A stretch of DNA of 64,000 bases from Phycisphaeraceae bacterium (GTDB taxonomy: Bacteria; Planctomycetota; Phycisphaerae; Phycisphaerales; UBA1924), in assembly GCA_019636845.1 (NCBI GenBank), contig JAHBWV010000001.1:3224001-3288000 (forward strand). The letters are read 5' to 3'. This document shows, one piece after another, positions 1 through 8,498 of this stretch. Each line of letters begins with the position of its first letter. The first letter of the stretch is position 1. Both the position numbers and the translations under genes were made by a program. The notes beneath the pieces are model-generated. The model was not told the origin of the DNA. It searched no databases and saw nothing but the letters and a program-made list of their open reading frames with translations.

Positions 1-211
1 CGGAGCGTTCGCACGATGCGGACGTAGATGGTCAGGGACGGGTGTGGAGCTTTGGCGCTCGAACGGGCGGCCGGAAAGACAACGGGATAGACCGCCGGAT
101 TGTTCCGGCGTTGTACGAGATGGTCCCTCGTCTCGAGCGCGGTGTGTGCGCAGAGCGAAGGCCGAGAGAGATCGGGGGCGAACGTCCCCACCACTTCTGG
201 AGGCATTCACG

Positions 212-2944
212 ATGAAGCGTTGTGAGAGCGGACTCAAGTTGTTTGTGGCGATGGGGCTGGTCGGTGCCGCGGCGTCGATGGCCCACGGTCAGGGAACGGT
301 CATCAACATCTCCGGCGCGACGCTGCTGGAGAACTTCGTGAGAGCCCCAGCGTCCACGAACGACTACCTCGACGTGGACGGCGACGGGATCGCCGGCATC
401 TTCCTGAATGGGCCGGACCAGCTCGCGCCGTATGACCCGATTCCCCCCTTCCCCGCCTCTCAGCACTGGATCGTGCAGTACCGCGTCGTCGGCTCGGTCA
501 ACGGGTTCCAGGAGTTGCTGGACTACGGCGCGACGTTCGTGACGAGCAACGGCGATCCGACCAGCGAGATCTCGATCGTCGAAGCGACGCTCGGCTACAG
601 CAACGGCACGCTCTACATCCAGAACGGCGCGGGCATCGGCGATTACAACCCCGCGAACCCGGGTGGGGCACCGAACCGGTCGGATACCACCACGCTCCTC
701 GGAACATGGGCTCCCTTCAACACGCCAGCGGTCGGCGGGATCCGCATCGATATCGCGCCACTGGACGTCCCCACCACCTGGGCGATCACCTATCCCGGCG
801 GCTCGCCGGTGTTCTTCCGGAAGCCAGCCCAGCTCGGCTACGGCCTGAACCCGACTCTCTCTCGCTCCAAGGCGGGATCGACAGACTTCAATGCGAGCGC
901 GTTCACGGACGCATCCAGCTCGGGCGGCTATTCCTCGTTCCTCGCGCAGCTCCCGGCGGGATACGGCTTGGCGGCTGCGGGATCGGATCCGAGCAGCAAT
1001 CTCTCGGTTTTTGACACGCAGTTGCTGTACGCTCCGATCGCTGTCACCGTGAACTACGGTGCCGGCTTGCAGCAGATCAAGCAGACCGAACTTCAGCACC
1101 TCTTCGTCACCGGCCGCGCGATCACAGGTGAGAACCTGATGGTTGTCACCCGCGACGTCGGATCCGGCACGCGTAACGCGTTCCAGAACTGCGTCGGGCT
1201 CGACCCCTCGTGGGGCAACGGCGAGAACATCGGTTGGATCTCGACGCTCTCGATCAACAACAACCTGGGCGCCGCCTTCAGCCCCACCAACAAGGGTGGC
1301 AACTCCGGCGTTGAGGCCACGGTCCAGAACCACCGCCTCGGCGTCGGCTACGCCGGCGCGGAGCGCGGCGTCACCGGCTCCGGATCGGGCTCCTGGCTCA
1401 TCACCAACCGCGCCGACCTCCTCGCCGTTCAGAACGACTTGATCGGCGGCACCGAGTACAGCCGACCCACCATCGTTGAGGTCGTCAACAACGACGCCAA
1501 CGGCTACATCATCGGCGGTCCAGCGGTCCTCGCGACACTCGGCGATCCCCGGAACCAGAACGAGTTCGGCGGCGATACGGGCAACACCAACGCCCGCATG
1601 CGCAATCCGGAGGCCGCGGCGTACATCAACAACGCCACGCGTTCCATCGAGGCCTTCGTCTCTGTCCCCGGCGGAGACCCCACCACGTTCACGCCCGGCG
1701 AGCTCGCGGCGACGCAGTTCCTCCTCACCGGCGCGCTGAACAACGTGCCCGGTCTGCTCGACGCGATCTCGCTCTCCCCGAACCCCGCGTTCAACGCGTC
1801 ACTCCAGACCTTCACGATCTCCAATAACCGCCTCGCGAACACGGCCTTCAACGCGTTCAACACTGCGAACAACGGGCGCGTTCCGACCCGCACCACCGGC
1901 TTCACATACTCCGACGGCGTCGCGGGTGGCAGCACCTATCGCGCACAGGGCGGCACCTTCCCCACCTACGGCTCAAACCTCACCACACGCAACAAGATCG
2001 CGGGCGACTTTGACGGCAACGGCCTCCGCAACATCAACGACACGGCCGAGATGCTCAAGGCGTGGCGCGATCGCAACGGCGGCCCCGCCTGGGTCGCTCC
2101 CGTCGGCACGGGCGCCATCGCCGGCGCGCCGGGCACCGATGCGATCATCGAGGTTCTCGGCGACTACAACGGCGACGGCTCCTTCACGACGCAGGATGTC
2201 CGCTACTTCGCGGACGGGCTCGCCAAGGACGCCGTGACCGGCCTGGTCAGCCGCAAGGCGGGCTTCACACGCGTCGATACCGAGTGGCTCGCGCTCACCG
2301 GCTCCAACAACTTCTTCGGTACCACACTGGCAACGGGCGTGTCGTACACCGCGGGCGCAAGCCGCGGCGATATCGCAGGCCCCTCCGGCCTCCAGACCCC
2401 CAACTTCGACCCCATCGGCCACGACGGCGTGGTTGATGCCTACGACATCGATTATGTCTACGCCAACTTCGGCAACTGGACGAACCTGAACGACGCGGCG
2501 TACATGGACTTCTCCGCCGACATCAACGGCGACCGCGTCGTCGACCAGAACGACATCATCGAACTCGTCACGGTGATCCTCGGCACCTCTCTCGGCGATG
2601 TGAACCTCGACGGCCTCTGCGACGCGGCCGATGTCGCGATCATCGTCTCCAACCTCGGCAATCCCGGCGGCTGGGCCGACGGCGACCTCAACGGCGATGG
2701 GATCGTCAACGTCAACGATCTTGATATCGCCAACGCATGCACCTGTGGCGATGCGGACTACAACGGGGACACGCTCGTTGACATCCAGGACTTCCTGGAC
2801 TTCTTCGGCGACTACGGCCCCTGTGAGTTCCAGTCCACGCCCTGCCCCGACGCGCTCTACGACGTTGATCGCTACAACCCGGACGGCTTCGTGGACATCC
2901 AGGACTTCCTCGGCTTCTTCGACATCTTCGGCCAGTGCTCCTGA
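212..2944 (+). CDS. Secreted PBP-like protein with C-terminal GC-type dockerin repeats
   Basis: Encodes 910 aa. The ATG at 212 follows a TGGAGG Shine-Dalgarno and begins a clear signal peptide (hydrophobic core near residues 9-22, Ala-His-Gly-Gln exit), so the longer upstream frame is not used. The N-terminal two thirds resemble periplasmic phosphate-binding (PstS-like) proteins: an ISGATLL opening just after the signal peptide and a GSGTRNAFQ motif near residue 317. From about residue 597 there is a series of EF-hand/dockerin-like loops (DYNGDG, DVNLDG, DLNGDG, DYNGDT), ending in two copies of DIQDFLxFF and a final Gly-Gln-Cys-Ser. I infer an exported, probably surface-anchored protein binding calcium through the loops. 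Whether the first domain binds phosphate is unknown; no pst permease genes are nearby. Confidence 0.85.
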   Translation: MKRCESGLKLFVAMGLVGAAASMAHGQGTVINISGATLLENFVRAPASTNDYLDVDGDGIAGIFLNGPDQLAPYDPIPPFPASQHWIVQYRVVGSVNGFQELLDYGATFVTSNGDPTSEISIVEATLGYSNGTLYIQNGAGIGDYNPANPGGAPNRSDTTTLLGTWAPFNTPAVGGIRIDIAPLDVPTTWAITYPGGSPVFFRKPAQLGYGLNPTLSRSKAGSTDFNASAFTDASSSGGYSSFLAQLPAGYGLAAAGSDPSSNLSVFDTQLLYAPIAVTVNYGAGLQQIKQTELQHLFVTGRAITGENLMVVTRDVGSGTRNAFQNCVGLDPSWGNGENIGWISTLSINNNLGAAFSPTNKGGNSGVEATVQNHRLGVGYAGAERGVTGSGSGSWLITNRADLLAVQNDLIGGTEYSRPTIVEVVNNDANGYIIGGPAVLATLGDPRNQNEFGGDTGNTNARMRNPEAAAYINNATRSIEAFVSVPGGDPTTFTPGELAATQFLLTGALNNVPGLLDAISLSPNPAFNASLQTFTISNNRLANTAFNAFNTANNGRVPTRTTGFTYSDGVAGGSTYRAQGGTFPTYGSNLTTRNKIAGDFDGNGLRNINDTAEMLKAWRDRNGGPAWVAPVGTGAIAGAPGTDAIIEVLGDYNGDGSFTTQDVRYFADGLAKDAVTGLVSRKAGFTRVDTEWLALTGSNNFFGTTLATGVSYTAGASRGDIAGPSGLQTPNFDPIGHDGVVDAYDIDYVYANFGNWTNLNDAAYMDFSADINGDRVVDQNDIIELVTVILGTSLGDVNLDGLCDAADVAIIVSNLGNPGGWADGDLNGDGIVNVNDLDIANACTCGDADYNGDTLVDIQDFLDFFGDYGPCEFQSTPCPDALYDVDRYNPDGFVDIQDFLGFFDIFGQCS

Positions 2945-3002
2945 TCCCTTGTCCCCGCGGGCCGACGCACCCAACCCCTGGCCGTGCCCGCGATTTCCTC
3001 GT

Positions 3003-3032
3003 GCCCCCGGTTCCGGAAGCGGAGCCGGGGGC
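3003..3032. terminator. Bidirectional terminator hairpin between convergent genes
   Basis: A 12-bp GC-rich stem (3003-3014 with 3021-3032, one G-T pair) and a 6-nt loop lie between the stops of the dockerin protein (2944) and the GH15 gene (3084). There is no clear T-run on either side, so intrinsic termination is inferred from stem strength and position. Confidence 0.6.
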
Positions 3033-3083
3033 GTTGCAAGAACCCAGGGACCGCAGTCTCTGGACTGTCGGTCTGATGACGGA

Positions 3084-5096
3084 TCAGATCGCCCCGCCCA
3101 GCGCACCGTCGGCGATGCCCTCGCGCCGGGCGTTGACGATCGCGCGGTGGCGACGCATATATTCCATCACGACAATGACGAACGTCGCGTGGCTCCACGT
3201 CAGGGGCGAGACGCCGAGCGGCTCGCCGGTGTAGGGGTGATACTGCTCGGCCATCACGCCGCACAGGTCCGCGCGTTCGATCGCCCAGTCCATGTAAGGC
3301 AGCGCGTTGCGGAGTTCATCGAGCGTGCGGGCCTTGGCGATGAGCCACTGGGCGTGCCAGAGGGTGCAGATGACCCACGGGTTCCCGGGCACCTCGCTGA
3401 TGCGTTCGCGCTCGACCTGGTGGAAGTAATCGCGCTGGTAGCGGGCGATGCCGCCGATGCCGGTCTTGACCCAGAGCATCTGGCGCGTCGCCGTCATGTC
3501 GGCCTCGACCTTGGGATCGTCGGGCGCGAGCGCACCCAGCGCGAACACGGCGTAGTTCGCCGAGTCCGGCGTCATATCAAGCCGGTACGTGCCGTCGGGG
3601 AGCGGAATGGCCATGCGCGCAAAGCGCCGGTGCTCGGGGTGCCAGAGGTGACGCTTGAGCGCGCCGCGCAGACGCTCTGCGCCCTCGTGGTACGCCACCG
3701 CCCGATCGGGCTCGCCGAAGTCGGTCGCGAACGCGCTGGCCGCTTCGAGCGCGGCGATCACGCTGGCGACGGTGAACGTGTGGATGCCGCGCCGCTCTTC
3801 CCACAGATCCCACGAGGGGCGGGGGAGCCCGTGGTGGTCGGTGTACGACAGCATCCACTCGGCCGGACCGGTCACGAGCCGCTCGTACAGCGGCTTGATG
3901 AACTCAACATCGCGGAACTGCTCGAAGTGTCGGCGCAACGCCCACAGCACCAACGCGGTCTCGTCCTGCTGAATCGGCAGCACACGCTGGTCGTCGAGCA
4001 TCCAGGGGTGCCACGAGCTGGCGAACTCGCCGCTGGGCGTGTACTTGTGAAGAAAGTACCCGTCCGACTCGATGATCCGCGCGCAGAACCTGAAGAACGC
4101 GCGCGAGAGCTCCGACTGTCCCGCGAGCGTGAGCGCGTACGCGACGAGCGCGCCGTCGCGCGGCCAGCAGTACGAGTAATGATCGCCGCCGAACTGCGTG
4201 ATGTCCGAGTCGTTGGCCGCGAGGATCGCTCCGCCGTTGTCGATCTGCGTCCTGAGTATCAGCTGCGAGCGATAGAAGAAGTCGCGGATCGGCTCGGGCA
4301 GGGGTGAGAGATCGAAGGGCTCTTTCCTGGCCCACAACTTCCAGTACGCCTCGGTGCGGGTGATCATCCGATCAGGCCCGGTCTCCAGCGCCATCGTGTT
4401 GCGTCGCTTGACCTCGTTGTACGTGGTTCCCGCGGCCATCCACACGATCGCACGCCCGACGCCCCCGGCCGGGACCTGGATGTGTGCCGCAATCGTGAGA
4501 TCGACCGAGCCCTGCGAGATCGCATTTCGCCCGAGCACGCCGTCCTCGGCATCGCGCCACGTTCCCTCCGCGCCGCCGATCCGCTTGGAGCCGATGGCCC
4601 AGTGCTCGATGCCGGCCCGGTGCCCGTCCCAGGCGTTGAAGAGGAAGTACGAGTCTTCCTTATAAAGCACGACGCTGCGCGTCCCGGGATCGAAGTTGGC
4701 GGTGTTGCCGACGGGTGAGCCCCGCAGCGACGGATCCACGTGCATGAAGATCCGCACCTCGCGCGTCCGCCCCGACAGGTCGTGGACGTTGAAGGCCCGG
4801 AACCAGATCGGCTCGTTGAAGTCCACGGCGTCGTTGCACACGATCTCCAGCCCCATCTCCTTGTGGATGAGGCGGACCTCCGTCACCATCGTGTCCGGCT
4901 TGTAGCGGAGTTCCCGATCCCACCCCTGGTCCTCGATCCACGCGAAACGGCCATCCGCCCAGACGCCGAACCGCTGGATCGTCCCCTCCGTGTGGTTGTA
5001 ACGCCCGACGTTGGGATAGTACATATCCCGTACCCGATAGGCATGATCGAACGTGATCAGCAGCTCGCCGTTGCCGACTGGGATGGTTCTGGGCAT
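3084..5096 (-). CDS. Glycoside hydrolase family 15 (glucoamylase-like) protein
   Basis: Encodes 670 aa from an ATG preceded by GGAGTGAGAG. No signal peptide is seen, so it is probably cytoplasmic. The N-terminal 270 residues fit the beta-sandwich domain of bacterial GH15 enzymes; the rest fits the (alpha/alpha)6 barrel. Visible family signatures are YCWPRDGALVAYAL near residue 308, WDLWEERRGIHTFT near 428 (the usual region of the general acid Glu), and MAEQYHPYTGEPLG followed by PLTWSHA near 615 (the usual region of the general base Glu). The family hydrolyses alpha-glucosidic bonds: glucoamylase, glucodextranase or trehalase. The substrate cannot be read from sequence; a role in glycogen or trehalose turnover is inference. 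It is convergent with the upstream dockerin gene and divergent from the pseudopilin gene. Confidence 0.9.
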   Translation of the reverse strand: MPRTIPVGNGELLITFDHAYRVRDMYYPNVGRYNHTEGTIQRFGVWADGRFAWIEDQGWDRELRYKPDTMVTEVRLIHKEMGLEIVCNDAVDFNEPIWFRAFNVHDLSGRTREVRIFMHVDPSLRGSPVGNTANFDPGTRSVVLYKEDSYFLFNAWDGHRAGIEHWAIGSKRIGGAEGTWRDAEDGVLGRNAISQGSVDLTIAAHIQVPAGGVGRAIVWMAAGTTYNEVKRRNTMALETGPDRMITRTEAYWKLWARKEPFDLSPLPEPIRDFFYRSQLILRTQIDNGGAILAANDSDITQFGGDHYSYCWPRDGALVAYALTLAGQSELSRAFFRFCARIIESDGYFLHKYTPSGEFASSWHPWMLDDQRVLPIQQDETALVLWALRRHFEQFRDVEFIKPLYERLVTGPAEWMLSYTDHHGLPRPSWDLWEERRGIHTFTVASVIAALEAASAFATDFGEPDRAVAYHEGAERLRGALKRHLWHPEHRRFARMAIPLPDGTYRLDMTPDSANYAVFALGALAPDDPKVEADMTATRQMLWVKTGIGGIARYQRDYFHQVERERISEVPGNPWVICTLWHAQWLIAKARTLDELRNALPYMDWAIERADLCGVMAEQYHPYTGEPLGVSPLTWSHATFVIVVMEYMRRHRAIVNARREGIADGALGGAI

Positions 5097-5292
5097 CTCT
5101 CACTCCGCGGCAAGGCCTCGAATCGGCCCAGCACTCTGTACCAGACCGGACTACAGACGAGTTATCGACGCTCCCACCGGGCCGGGTTCAGTCGCGAGGT
5201 GGAAGCAACGTGGAGAAGTCCTGTATCCGACTGGGGTAAATTCCTGTAGACTGCCGATTCGGAGTGAACGATCCAGCACCGGAGAGCCATCC

Positions 5293-6285
5293 ATGCTCAC
5301 GCGTCAAGATAGCGGACGGAACTCACCTGCAAATGGTTCGTGTGTGAAGGTCCGGGGGGGGGGGGGGCGGGCCTTCACGCTGATTGAGTTGCTGGTCGTC
5401 ATCGCGATCATCGCGACCCTGATCGGCATCCTGCTTCCCTCGCTCGGTGAGGCGCGTCGTGCGGCACAACGAACCGTCTCGCTCGCCAATCTCAAGACCA
5501 ACGTCGCGATCATGACCCACTACGCGGGCAACAATCACGATGACTTTGTGAATCCGTTTCATCCCGCAGCCGCCTGCTCCCACATGGAACCCCACTGGAG
5601 GCAGCCGCCGGTCGTGCTCGTGCCCGACGATTGCGGATGGGCCTGGGTGTATATCGCTTCAGGCGGAGAGTCGTACGGCTACCACTGGATCGCGCACACG
5701 CTCTACGGCGATGACCACACCGCATCGCGCGGCGCGAACATCTACGCCCCCGGCGACATGGCGCTGCGCCGCTGGCTCAAAGAGAACAACGACAGCAACG
5801 CCGCGACGGACTCGAGCTGGATCTTCCCCTCGTCCTACTGGTATCCGCCGGTCTTCTGGCAGCAGCCCACCCGCTTCGATGGGAACACGAGGATCAGGGG
5901 CACTGCGGCCAACCGCTTCCTCATGCGCCGGAACAAGACGACCGACGTGCATTACCCGTCGAAAAAGGTGATGATCTTCGAGAACAAGGACTATGCGTCG
6001 AAGGACCAGCCCCAATGGAACAATCCTCGCGCGAGGGTCGCCGTCGCGATGGCCGACGCCTCGGGGGTTGTGATCAACATGGCGAATGTCATCGCCGACA
6101 CGGCTCTGCCCGATGACACAGCGCCCGGCAAACTCTTGTTCCCCTCCGGCTTGTGGGACCCCGGCGAGACCGAGATGCACAATCGCATGCTCTACGGCCG
6201 GGAAGAAGGGTTCATCTGGGATTACACACGCCCGGCATACTTCTGGGCGACCCGGAAGGGAATCCGCGGGCGAGATGTGATGTAA
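5293..6285 (+). CDS. Pseudopilin (prepilin-type cleavage/methylation domain) with a G14 tract in its leader
   Basis: Encodes 330 aa. The ATG at 5293 has a good GGAG eight bases upstream; an in-frame GTG at 5344 would give a more usual short leader, but both starts lie before the G tract. Residues 28-48 are the canonical type II/IV pilin-like segment, [18 protein letters not shown], followed by [12 protein letters not shown]; cleavage is expected before Phe28. The remainder is a globular domain of about 280 residues rich in Trp and Tyr, as in the large planctomycete pseudopilin family. A run of 14 G (5354-5367) encodes Gly22-25 just before the cleavage site. By hand, a one-base loss or gain gives a stop within about ten codons, before the membrane helix. 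It is paralogous to the gene at 6907 and followed by a small membrane protein. Confidence 0.85.
   Translation: MLTRQDSGRNSPANGSCVKVRGGGGRAFTLIELLVVIAIIATLIGILLPSLGEARRAAQRTVSLANLKTNVAIMTHYAGNNHDDFVNPFHPAAACSHMEPHWRQPPVVLVPDDCGWAWVYIASGGESYGYHWIAHTLYGDDHTASRGANIYAPGDMALRRWLKENNDSNAATDSSWIFPSSYWYPPVFWQQPTRFDGNTRIRGTAANRFLMRRNKTTDVHYPSKKVMIFENKDYASKDQPQWNNPRARVAVAMADASGVVINMANVIADTALPDDTAPGKLLFPSGLWDPGETEMHNRMLYGREEGFIWDYTRPAYFWATRKGIRGRDVM
5354..5367 (+). repeat. Homopolymeric G14 tract (possible slippage site)
   Basis: Fourteen consecutive G lie inside the pseudopilin reading frame. With 13 G the frame reaches TGA at the bases following CGGGCCTTCACGC; with 15 G it reaches TGA one codon later after GCT GAT. 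Only the present length, or changes by multiples of three, keeps the protein open. This is the layout of a phase-variation tract, but a sequencing or assembly length error cannot be excluded from one sequence. Confidence 0.9.
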
Positions 6286-6341
6286 CAGAGGGCAGAGGGG
6301 ATCTCACTCCGTCACTCCGTCACTCCAACAAGGAGCATCCG

Positions 6342-6608
6342 TTGATCAAGAGTTCGGGCGGCGAGCGCAACATGAAGCCGGTCATCGCGTTCGGCGCGGT
6401 CGTCGTCATCGGAGGGGCGTTGGTCGCGTGGCGGTGGATGGGGTCGGGGGCAGAGCCGTTGGATTCCGCCGCGGCTCAGCGCGACCGCGAGATCCAGCAG
6501 GCGATCGAGCGCGGGGCCTTGAACCAACCGGAACAGCCCGAGCCCGTGATCGAAGAAGATCCCGGCCCCCCGACGCGAGCTCCAATGCGATCCGCTGACC
6601 CGGGCTGA
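6342..6608 (+). CDS. Small single-pass membrane protein paired with pseudopilin
   Basis: Encodes 88 aa from TTG 6342, chosen because AAGGAG lies seven bases upstream; an internal ATG at 6372 would give 78 aa. One hydrophobic helix (about residues 13-31) is followed by a polar tail with AEPLDSAAAQ and a Pro/Glu-rich end. The same layout, helix then AEPVDPAAVQ, occurs in the gene at 8053, which also follows a pseudopilin. This suggests a duplicated two-gene unit. I do not recognise the family; a partner or assembly role for the pseudopilin is inference. Confidence 0.7.
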   Translation: MIKSSGGERNMKPVIAFGAVVVIGGALVAWRWMGSGAEPLDSAAAQRDREIQQAIERGALNQPEQPEPVIEEDPGPPTRAPMRSADPG

Positions 6609-6701
6609 ATGCGGCACGGAGATGCCGCACGGAGACGATCGAGAGAGGGATTTTGTACGGGCTTTGCCTGGATTTTGGGGTTGTTTCCCTACGAACTCTG
6701 T

Positions 6702-6731
6702 TTGCCTTTGCATCCTTCTGTGGTAGGATGC
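6702..6731 (+). promoter_or_regulatory. Possible promoter overlapped by an inverted repeat
   Basis: TTGCCT (6702-6707), a 16-nt spacer and TAGGAT (6724-6729) resemble a sigma-70 promoter for the second pseudopilin. An inverted repeat, GCATCCT (6710-6716) and AGGATGC (6725-6731), overlaps the -10 box and could be an operator or a leader hairpin. The rest of the 298-bp gap between 6608 and 6907 shows nothing else I can name. Confidence 0.4.
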
Positions 6732-6906
6732 GAATGTGTTGCATGCCGCCGGTGGGCGGCGAGCGTTCGCGTCGGCATTGCGGAGATGCCGGCTGAAGGG
6801 CGCGGAATGCTGCGTATTGAATCCTGGAAGCGTGCATGAGCGTTGTGCTTCAAGGATGTAGGCCGATGGTGCCCGCCGACGGCCCGATTTCACCGAGGGA
6901 GTCATC

Positions 6907-7926
6907 ATGAACCGTGTTCACCGTGCGTTCACGCTGATCGAGTTGCTGGTCGTCATCGCGATCATCGCGCTTCTGGTTGGCATCCTGCTCCCGTCTCTGG
7001 GTGAGGCACGCCGCGCGGCCCAGAACACGGTGAGCATCGCAAACCTGAAGTCGTTGGCACAGATTCACTCCGCGTACCAGAGTGAGCATCAGGGTGATTT
7101 CATCAACCCGTTTCTTGAGAAGCTCCCAAGCCCCGATCCGGGCTACAGAAACTGGTACCGGGTATACACAGACCAGATTGATTTCGGACGGTATTGGGAG
7201 TTTGCGCAGGGAACGGTGTGGCGGAGCGAGATGTACGCCTTCCACTGGTACTCCCGCATCGGCAACTGGCTGGCGCCGGGCGATTACGCATCCAAGGTGC
7301 AGTTCTCCCCCGCAGATCAGGGGCCTTACCAGCGCTTTGTGAAGTACATCATCGATGGAACAGAATCTCCTGACAATGTCATCTGGGATACCTCGTATGT
7401 GTACTCACCCACCTTCTGGTTCAGTCCTCAGCGGTACGCTGCAAGCCCTCGCCTTCCGGCGAACAACGACGATCCCATCGTCGCTAAGGTGAAGCGGAAC
7501 AAACTCTCCGATGTGCTATACCCCAGCTCGAAGGTCATCCTCTGGGAACGCTTCGATTTCACGCAGAAGAAGCGGACGCAGCAGGTGTACGCGTTGGCGG
7601 GCACTGGCACAGGCATCGGCTCTGGTGCCAAGCTCCCCCCGACGTGGAACAACCCTGGTGCGAACACGAACGTCGCAACTGTTGATGGCAGCGTGTCACG
7701 GGTTCAGATGGGGACACAACTGTTTCCGTTCCTGACTGACACCGAAGTGAGTCGGCGAAACGTCTACACCCCCACCGATCTTTGGAACCCGACTGATTCC
7801 ATCCTGAATCGGTATGAGATGGGCGATGATGGGCTTGAGAACGGCGGAACAAAGGTGCCATCCGTTTATCCCGCGTACTTTTGGGCGACGAAGAAGGGCG
7901 TTCAGGGTCGAGACCTTGCTCGCTGA
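6907..7926 (+). CDS. Pseudopilin (prepilin-type cleavage/methylation domain)
   Basis: Encodes 339 aa; the ATG follows GAGGGAG. A seven-residue leader, MNRVHRA, precedes [18 protein letters not shown] and [12 protein letters not shown], so a prepilin peptidase should cut before Phe8. The globular region shares blocks with the paralogue at 5293 (a DF[VI]NPF block after the helix, MY[AG]FHWY-like region, W-x-NPxA and a YFWA-TxKGxxGRD ending), confirming duplication. It carries no G tract. Such proteins are usually exported by a type II secretion or pilus-like machine, none of which is encoded here. Followed by a strong terminator at 7968 and then the small membrane protein gene at 8053. Confidence 0.88.
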   Translation: MNRVHRAFTLIELLVVIAIIALLVGILLPSLGEARRAAQNTVSIANLKSLAQIHSAYQSEHQGDFINPFLEKLPSPDPGYRNWYRVYTDQIDFGRYWEFAQGTVWRSEMYAFHWYSRIGNWLAPGDYASKVQFSPADQGPYQRFVKYIIDGTESPDNVIWDTSYVYSPTFWFSPQRYAASPRLPANNDDPIVAKVKRNKLSDVLYPSSKVILWERFDFTQKKRTQQVYALAGTGTGIGSGAKLPPTWNNPGANTNVATVDGSVSRVQMGTQLFPFLTDTEVSRRNVYTPTDLWNPTDSILNRYEMGDDGLENGGTKVPSVYPAYFWATKKGVQGRDLAR

Positions 7927-7967
7927 TCCGCTCTTGGTGGCGTTCCGAACCGGCGTATGATCAGACG

Positions 7968-7998
7968 TCCCCCGGGCAACCGGGGGATGTTTCTTTCC
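7968..7998 (+). terminator. Rho-independent terminator after second pseudopilin
   Basis: An eight-bp stem (7968-7975 with 7980-7987) closed by a GCAA tetraloop is followed by the T-rich TGTTTCTTTCC. It would end or attenuate pseudopilin transcription before the small membrane protein at 8053. Confidence 0.85.
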
Positions 7999-8052
7999 TC
8001 AGAGAATTCGTGCGTGCTTCGCGACAGCGAGCCACGCAGATGGAGCACGGCC

Positions 8053-8331
8053 ATGGATATTCCGCGTTGGAGCGACATGGATCAGAAGCAGCGGATCATG
8101 TCGATTGGTGGTGGCGTTATTCTTCTCATCGCGATCGTCCTGATCGCCCGGGGCCTCTTCGGAGGGGGTGCCGCCGAGCCGGTCGATCCAGCTGCTGTTC
8201 AAGGCCTGGGCTCGGCAGTTCAGGACGGCACTATCAAGCTGCAACCGCCGAATCCAGAGAACGAAGAAGCTCCCGATGCACCACCTGCGAAGCGTGCGAT
8301 GGGGAGTGGCGGTGGCAACGATGACGAGTGA
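8053..8331 (+). CDS. Small single-pass membrane protein, paralogue of the 6342 gene
   Basis: Encodes 92 aa from ATG 8053 with GGAG eight bases upstream. A polar N-terminus with several Asp and Lys precedes one helix (about residues 17-35, IGGGVILLIAIVLIARGLF), then GGGAAEPVDPAAVQ and a charged, Gly/Asn/Asp-rich tail. The helix-AEPxD-AAxQ arrangement matches the product at 6342. Function is unknown; its repeated position after a pseudopilin gene is the only clue. Confidence 0.75.
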   Translation: MDIPRWSDMDQKQRIMSIGGGVILLIAIVLIARGLFGGGAAEPVDPAAVQGLGSAVQDGTIKLQPPNPENEEAPDAPPAKRAMGSGGGNDDE

Positions 8332-8340
8332 CGGTCACAG

Positions 8341-8369
8341 TTGACATATCGATAGCGGCTTTATATATT
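8341..8369 (+). promoter_or_regulatory. Near-consensus sigma-70 promoter
   Basis: TTGACA (8341-8346), a 17-bp spacer and TATATT (8364-8369) match the housekeeping consensus at 11 of 12 positions, in an AT-rich patch about 130 bp upstream of the start at 8499. Confidence 0.75.
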
Positions 8370-8498
8370 CAGGATTAATGCCGCGCGTGGTGTTTTGCGG
8401 CTGCTGAGAACTTGACTTTGTGGCCTCGCCCGATTCGCATGATCGCTACGTAAGCGAGCGTGGAGGGCGTTGCACAGATCATCCAAACGGGAGGATGC

